A program made the translations under genes and the position numbers. Below are positions 13,636 through 17,341 of a DNA stretch of 17,341 nt, one piece after another (the first letter of the stretch is position 1; every line of letters begins with the position of its first letter). The stretch covers positions 1 to 17,341 of the forward strand of contig BTRF01000010.1 of NCBI GenBank assembly GCA_036986255.1, written 5' to 3'. The notes beneath the pieces were generated by a model. The model had not been told where the DNA came from. It saw only the letters and a program-made list of their open reading frames with translations, and ran no database searches. Source of the DNA: BTRF01 sp036986255. GTDB taxonomy: Bacteria > Patescibacteriota > WWE3 > 9FT-COMBO-53-11.

Positions 13636-13821
13636 ATGCCAAAGAAAAGTTGGATTGAAAGACATAAAAAAGAGCCCCGGTTTAAAGTTCGGGGATACAA
13701 CCGCTGCAACATCTGCGGGCGTCCTCGAGGGTATATTCGGAAGTTTGGGATGTGTAGGATCTGTTTTCGGGAGTTGGCCTCCCGAGGAGAGCTCCCGGGG
13801 GTTAAGAAAGCATCATGGTAA
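13636..13821 (+). CDS. rpsN: 30S ribosomal protein S14, zinc-binding type
   Basis: S14 (uS14) is a late-assembling protein of the 30S head. The 61-residue product is the short zinc-binding form (RpsZ type) with Cys24, Cys27 (CNIC), Cys40 and Cys43 (CRIC), and conserved RCNICGRPRGYIRKFG. The first and last parts, KKSWIERHKK and ELPGVKKASW, are standard. It follows the H4 repeat and overlaps rpsH by one base (TAATG). Confidence 0.97.
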   Translation: MPKKSWIERHKKEPRFKVRGYNRCNICGRPRGYIRKFGMCRICFRELASRGELPGVKKASW

Positions 13822-14192
13822 TGACCGATCCCGTTGCAGACATGTTTACCAGAATCAGGAACGCCGTTTTGGCCGGGCAGGATGGGGTGGTTGTGCCTTA
13901 CTCTGCCTTTAAAGAGAAGGTTGCGCTTCTTTTGAAGAAGGAGGGTTATGCTTCCGAAGTGCGGAAGTTTAAGGAGAAGGGAGCCGTTCACCGATTTCTT
14001 TCCCTTAATGGTTTGAAGATCACACATATCAAGCGTCTTTCCAAGCCCGGGCGGCGCTGGTATGCGTCTTGGAAAGAGATTCAGGCCCCTCCGATGGGGG
14101 TCAGAATGGTTTCCACTTCACAAGGGATTATGACTCATAAAGAAGCGCGGAGGCGCAAGTTGGGTGGTGAGCTGATTGGGGAGGTTTGGTGA
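13821..14192 (+). CDS. rpsH: 30S ribosomal protein S8
   Basis: S8 (uS8) binds the 16S central domain and, in E. coli, represses the spc operon. The 123-residue product starts MTDPVADMFTRIRNAV, the family-standard opening, so ATG 13821 is preferred over the ATG two codons upstream. The C-terminal signature GVRMVSTSQGIMTHKEARRRKLGGELIGEV is intact. The middle region is slightly shorter than in E. coli. It is coupled to rpsN and rplF by one-base overlaps (TAATG, TGATG). Confidence 0.97.
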   Translation: MTDPVADMFTRIRNAVLAGQDGVVVPYSAFKEKVALLLKKEGYASEVRKFKEKGAVHRFLSLNGLKITHIKRLSKPGRRWYASWKEIQAPPMGVRMVSTSQGIMTHKEARRRKLGGELIGEVW

Positions 14193-14758
14193 TGGTAGGA
14201 AAGAAGCCATTGGCTATTCCGGAAGGGGTGGACGTTCACGTCGATAAAGGATCCTCGACGGCAGCCAGGGTCATTCGTGTGGTTGGCCCGAAGGGGGAAT
14301 TATCCGTTAATCTTCCTCAAGGGGTGGGGGTGGACGTGAAGGAACGGGAAGTTTTCTTTAAGAAGCTGCCGGGGACGGCGGCGGCGATTTTCGGCTTAGC
14401 CTACGCTTTGGCGAGAAACGCTGTTGAGGGTGTTAGTCAAGGGTTTTCCAAGGAGTTGGAGTTGATGGGAGTAGGTTATCGGGTTGCTAAGACCGCTGCA
14501 GGGCTTAAGATGTCTCTCGGTTTTTCCCATTCGGTGGAGTTTGATGTACCCGAAGGGGTGATGGTGGAGGTTGAGGGTGATACCAAGATTCGCTTGTCGG
14601 GGATTGACAAGCGGTTGGTTACGCAAACGGCGGCGGATATTCGGAAGCTTAGACCGCCCGAGCCCTACAAGGGCAAGGGTATTAGATACGTTGGCGAGGT
14701 TGTTCGTCGCAAGCCTGGGAAGGCTGCCAAAACGGCCGGAGGATTAGGGCAGGGATAG
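14192..14758 (+). CDS. rplF: 50S ribosomal protein L6
   Basis: L6 (uL6) sits at the base of the L7/L12 stalk near the sarcin-ricin loop. The 188-residue product has two repeated alpha/beta domains, with the linker GFSKELELMGVGYRVA (about 84-99) and the C-terminal signature IRKLRPPEPYKGKGIRYVGEVVRRKPGKAA. ATG 14192 overlaps the rpsH stop and is preferred over the TTG/GTG codons two codons upstream. A short Gly-rich tail (GGLGQG) ends the protein, 10 bp before rplR. Confidence 0.97.
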   Translation: MVGKKPLAIPEGVDVHVDKGSSTAARVIRVVGPKGELSVNLPQGVGVDVKEREVFFKKLPGTAAAIFGLAYALARNAVEGVSQGFSKELELMGVGYRVAKTAAGLKMSLGFSHSVEFDVPEGVMVEVEGDTKIRLSGIDKRLVTQTAADIRKLRPPEPYKGKGIRYVGEVVRRKPGKAAKTAGGLGQG

Positions 14759-14768
14759 GTCCTGGTTT

Positions 14769-15122
14769 ATGATGGTTAAAGTTAAGCATCATCAAAGTGG
14801 AAGAGCGCGAAGGAGAGTGCGGGTGCGCGGGAGCGTTTCCGGGACGTCAAAGCGTCCCCGCCTCTCCGTCTTCCGATCGTCCAAGCACGTCTGTGCCCAG
14901 TTAATTAACGACGAGAAGGGGGTCACGCTGGTTTCTTCTTCGGATTTGGAGATTGCCGAGGGGAGCAAGACTGAAAGGGCTTTTAAAGTGGGTAAAGCAT
15001 TGGCTGACAAAGCGAAAAAACAAAAAATCAAACGGGTGGTCTTTGACCGCGGAGGTTACGCTTATCATGGGAGAGTAAAAGCCGTTGCGGAAGGAGCCCG
15101 GGAAGGGGGCTTGGAGTTTTAA
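14769..15122 (+). CDS. rplR: 50S ribosomal protein L18
   Basis: L18 (uL18) binds 5S rRNA together with L5. The 117-residue product has the basic N-terminal arm ARRRVRVRGSVSGTSKRPRLSVFRS (about 13-37), KHVCAQLINDEKGVTL, ERAFKVGKALADKAKK and the end VVFDRGGYAYHGRVKAVAEGAREGGLEF, all standard. Two ATG codons stand in tandem (14769 and 14772); either could be used. It overlaps rpsE by one base (TAATG). Confidence 0.97.
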   Translation: MMVKVKHHQSGRARRRVRVRGSVSGTSKRPRLSVFRSSKHVCAQLINDEKGVTLVSSSDLEIAEGSKTERAFKVGKALADKAKKQKIKRVVFDRGGYAYHGRVKAVAEGAREGGLEF

Positions 15123-15628
15123 TGGTTGGATATTTTGGAATGCAGCGAGGAAGAAAGCGAAGGTTTGCGGGTTCCTCCCCTGCCCGGCAGGAATTTGCCG
15201 ATAAGGTTTTGGTAATTAATCGTGTGGCTAAGAAGATTAAAGGCGGGGATAAGATCGGTTTTACGGCACTCGTCGCCGTGGGGAATCGCAAGGGAAAAAT
15301 TGGCTTGGGCTACGGGAGAGCGCGCGATCTGCGTTCGGCGATTGAGAAAGCGAAAACTAAAGCCAAGAAGAATATTTTCTCCGTACCCTTGAAGGGTCCG
15401 ACTCTGCCGCGGCGGATTCAGGTTAAGGAGGGGGCGGGGGTAGTTTTACTGATGCCCGCACCCAGCGGAGCTGGATTGATTGCCGGAGGGGTCGTTCGAA
15501 ATATTCTTAAATTGGCCGGGGCTATCGATGCCTCTGCGAAAATTTTGGGAACCGATAATCCGATGACCAATGCCAAGGCAACCATCAAAGCGTTGAAAAT
15601 GTTGGAGGATGAAGATGGAGCTAAATAA
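15122..15628 (+). CDS. rpsE: 30S ribosomal protein S5
   Basis: S5 (uS5) affects decoding fidelity and lies at the mRNA entry with S3 and S4. The 168-residue product has FADKVLVINRVAKKIKGGDKIGFTALVAVGNRKGKIGLGYG (about 25-65), the RNA-binding double-stranded-RBD-like domain, and GPTLPRR, APSGAGLIAGGVVRNILKLAGAIDASAKILG. ATG 15122 overlaps the rplR stop; MQRGRKRR at 15140 is an alternative start. The usual next gene, rpmD (L30), is absent: rplO begins within the last 14 bases of this gene. Confidence 0.97.
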   Translation: MVGYFGMQRGRKRRFAGSSPARQEFADKVLVINRVAKKIKGGDKIGFTALVAVGNRKGKIGLGYGRARDLRSAIEKAKTKAKKNIFSVPLKGPTLPRRIQVKEGAGVVLLMPAPSGAGLIAGGVVRNILKLAGAIDASAKILGTDNPMTNAKATIKALKMLEDEDGAK

Positions 15629-15842
15629 ACTTTCCAAAGTGGTGAGAGGAGCCAAAAAGCGGGTAGGGAGGGGCTACGGGTCGGGAAAGGGCGGTCATAC
15701 TACCGGCAGGGGATCAAAAGGTCAGAAGGCTCGAGGAAAGGTGAGGTCTACCTTTGAAGGGGGTCAGCTTCCCCTGGTTCGCCGGCTTCCGCGGAGAGGC
15801 GGCTTCCGTCCTTATCGGGCAAAGAAGGGTTCGAAGAGATGA
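15615..15842 (+). CDS. rplO: 50S ribosomal protein L15, truncated
   Basis: L15 (uL15) is a 23S-binding assembly protein. The 75-residue product has the complete extended N-terminal part: MELNKLSKVVRGAKKRVGRGYGSGKGG, TTGRGSKGQKARGKVRS, FEGGQLPLVRRLPRRGGF (48-65). It then ends at AKKGSKR. Typical L15 has about 145 residues, so the entire C-terminal globular domain is missing. The secY start overlaps the stop (ATGA), leaving no room for the missing part, and no other frame continues it. ATG 15615 is preferred over ATG 15609 because GGAGG (15604-15608) is then at normal spacing. The region is intact and in frame, so it is probably a functional short form. Confidence 0.9.
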   Translation: MELNKLSKVVRGAKKRVGRGYGSGKGGHTTGRGSKGQKARGKVRSTFEGGQLPLVRRLPRRGGFRPYRAKKGSKR

Positions 15843-17101
15843 TGGAGACGTTGAAAAAAATTTGGAATCAAAAGGATTTGCGCCGCAAAATCATTTTTAC
15901 GCTTGCGATCATTGCGGTGTTTCGGTTTTTCGCTCACCTGCCTTTGCCCGGGGTCGATCGGGAAGCCCTTCGGCAGCTGTTCTCTTCTAACGCGCTTTTG
16001 GGCCTTCTGAGCGTTTTTTCAGGAGGGGCGATGGAGAACTTCTCGGTTGTATCACTGGGATTGGGTCCCTATATCAATGCTACCATTATTTTCCAGCTTC
16101 TAACCTTTGGCTTTCCTAAATTGAAGGAAATGGCCCAGGAGGGGGAGCAGGGGCAAGCTAAGATCAACCAGTATACCCGCTTTCTATCCCTCCCTTTGGC
16201 TCTTCTTCAGGGGTACGGTTTTTACTTCCTTCTCCGCCAGCAGGGGGTGGTGGCTTCTTTAGGTCCGTTCGCCCTGTTGGTTTTAGTGATAACTCTTGCG
16301 GCCGGATCGGTCCTTTCTATGTGGTTGGGTGAGCTTATTAGTGAAAGAGGGGTCGGCAACGGGATTTCACTTCTGATTTTCATTGGGATCGTGGCTGGAT
16401 ACCCCCTCTCTTTGGCTCAGACTTTTTCTACCATTACTGGGGGGCAGGTGAGTAACTTGTTTCTCTTTATCCTTCTTTTCCTGGCTGTTTTTGCAGGGGT
16501 AGTTATTATTATTGAGGCCGTGCGGCGCGTTCCGATTCATTACTCGGTTCGCGGTCCCCGGTCGGCCGTGCAGAGTTTTTTGCCTTTGAGAATTAATCAA
16601 GCCGGGGTTATTCCCATCATCTTCGCAATCTCTCTTGTGCTTATTCCCCCGACTGCAGCTCGCTATCTCTCCGGTGTTGATAATCCGGGGGTGGCCCGGC
16701 TTGCGGAGCAGATCGTTCAGCTTTTCGAGCCCACCAGTTTTCTCTATAATATTTTGTATTTTCTTCTTGTTTTTCTCTTTACCTTTTTCTATACTGCCGT
16801 TATCTTCAACATTGAAGATATTTCTGAGAATCTGCAGCGGCAAGGGAGTTTTATCCCTGGGATTCGCCCCGGCCGGGCGACGGTGGATTTCTTGAATCGA
16901 GTTATGACGAGAATAACTTTCTCCGGGGGAATCTTCTTGGGGTTGATGGCGATTCTTCCTTCGGTAGCCGCAGCTGTGACGGGTATCACCTCCTTCACTT
17001 TAGGAGGAACGGGGATTCTGATTATTGTTCCGGTTGTGTTGGAGACCCTTCGCCAGATTGAGGGGGATCTTTCGGTGCGTGAATATGAGGGTTACTTGTA
17101 G
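15839..17101 (+). CDS. secY: preprotein translocase subunit SecY
   Basis: SecY forms the protein-conducting channel in the inner membrane with SecE and SecG. The 420-residue product has ten predicted transmembrane helices. Landmarks are the first helix with HLPLPGVD, the plug-region FSGGAMENFSVVSLGLGPYINATII, WLGELISERGVGNGISLLIF (helix 5), RRVPIHYS, the LRINQAGVIPIIFA helix and FIPGIRPGRAT in the C5 loop that contacts SecA and the ribosome. It ends at VREYEGYL. It starts with tandem ATG codons overlapping the rplO stop by four bases. It closes the ribosomal block: no adk, map or infA follows. Confidence 0.97.
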   Translation: MMETLKKIWNQKDLRRKIIFTLAIIAVFRFFAHLPLPGVDREALRQLFSSNALLGLLSVFSGGAMENFSVVSLGLGPYINATIIFQLLTFGFPKLKEMAQEGEQGQAKINQYTRFLSLPLALLQGYGFYFLLRQQGVVASLGPFALLVLVITLAAGSVLSMWLGELISERGVGNGISLLIFIGIVAGYPLSLAQTFSTITGGQVSNLFLFILLFLAVFAGVVIIIEAVRRVPIHYSVRGPRSAVQSFLPLRINQAGVIPIIFAISLVLIPPTAARYLSGVDNPGVARLAEQIVQLFEPTSFLYNILYFLLVFLFTFFYTAVIFNIEDISENLQRQGSFIPGIRPGRATVDFLNRVMTRITFSGGIFLGLMAILPSVAAAVTGITSFTLGGTGILIIVPVVLETLRQIEGDLSVREYEGYL

Positions 17102-17103
17102 GA

Positions 17104-17133
17104 TATAATTAACTACCCACCTTAAAAGGTGGG
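17104..17133 (+). promoter_or_regulatory. TATAAT box and strong hairpin between secY and ybaB
   Basis: TATAAT (17104-17109) lies just after the secY stop, but no -35 sits at proper spacing. It is followed by a perfect stem CCCACCTT (17116-17123) / AAGGTGGG (17126-17133) with a tight AA loop. No T-run follows. It could be an RNA-processing or mRNA-protecting stem, or the 5' end of a separate ybaB message. Confidence 0.4.
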
Positions 17134-17160
17134 ACGTTGAACGGGTTGATCGGAATTATT

Positions 17161-17341
17161 ATGTTTGAACAAATGAAGCAGTTAAACGAGCTTAAGAAGC
17201 AGGGCAAGCGCCTTAAGGAGGAGATGGGGAAGATTACGGTGGAGGTGAAGGAGGGGGAGGTTAGGATTGTTATGCGGGGTGACCAGCAGGTCGAGAGTGT
17301 GGAGCTCGAAGGCGAAGCGCGCGAAGATCTTAGGAAAGCTT
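17161..17341 (+). CDS. YbaB/EbfC-family nucleoid-associated protein (partial)
   Basis: The first 60 codons are present and the gene runs off the right edge. The start MFEQMKQLNELKKQGKRLKEEM is the long amphipathic N-terminal helix of the YbaB/EbfC family, followed by beta-strand segments (ITVEVKEGEVRIVMRGDQQVESVEL) matching that fold. The family forms tweezer-like dimers that bind DNA; its best-known neighbours are dnaX and recR. Here it sits 59 bp behind secY after a hairpin, so cotranscription is possible. The usual family length is about 100 residues. Confidence 0.8.
   Translation, partial: MFEQMKQLNELKKQGKRLKEEMGKITVEVKEGEVRIVMRGDQQVESVELEGEAREDLRKA

Noticed and set aside
15754..15990. 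A frameshift that would continue L15 into another frame.
   Set aside because: The alternative frame (starting MKGVSFPW) has no L15 C-terminal similarity, and secY begins immediately at the stop.

Overview
The window is a stretch of bacterial chromosome dominated by the translation-machinery cluster fusA, tuf and the S10/spc ribosomal-protein operon. It most likely comes from a Candidate Phyla Radiation (Patescibacteria) organism. Four things point there. No L30 gene (rpmD) lies between rpsE and rplO, which is a known CPR trait. Several ribosomal proteins are shortened (L2, L3, L15). The flanking genes include a DUF5667 coiled-coil protein and a LiaI/LiaF-like membrane protein. Genes overlap tightly throughout. 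TGA is a normal stop here (ends of tuf, rplC, rplD, rpsH, rplO), so the TGA=Gly lineages (Absconditabacteria/Gracilibacteria) are excluded. I cannot place it further without a search.

Layout. 1-203: no supported gene; it holds an AT-rich palindrome, a direct repeat and a hairpin exposing a G10 run. 204-1280 (minus): a DgkA/UdpK-type lipid kinase and a secreted DUF5667 protein, divergent from a VIT1/CCC1-type metal transporter (1321-1995, plus). 2006-2513 (minus): a 66-residue two-helix membrane protein, a terminator hairpin and an unrecognised 71-residue protein. From 2610 onward everything is on the plus strand: promoter, unusual leader and fusA; promoter and tuf; rpsJ; a secreted murein-hydrolase-like gene sitting inside the operon; a new promoter and leader; then rplC-D-W-B, rpsS, rplV, rpsC, rplP, rpmC, rpsQ, rplN-X-E, rpsN-H, rplF-R, rpsE, rplO (truncated), secY, and a partial ybaB at the right edge.

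How it works together. The main block supplies the two GTPase elongation factors, most proteins of the 30S head and the 50S core, and the SecY translocon pore. Three sigma70-like promoters with similar elements and 17-nt spacers (before fusA, tuf and rplC) suggest three separately controlled units.

Most interesting: (1) the fusA leader carries a 38-bp near-exact duplication of the EF-G start region. The first copy encodes a 15-codon peptide, and a nested hairpin between the copies creates two mutually exclusive structures, one of which encloses the fusA start codon. (2) Four junctions in the ribosomal operon carry inverted elements whose arms are built from degenerate 7-nt repeats in strict phase. 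Each has its own repeat word but the same architecture. One has been absorbed into the C-terminus of L3. (3) L15 lacks its whole C-terminal half and L3 lacks a large internal segment. These are inferences from sequence reading; no database search was run.
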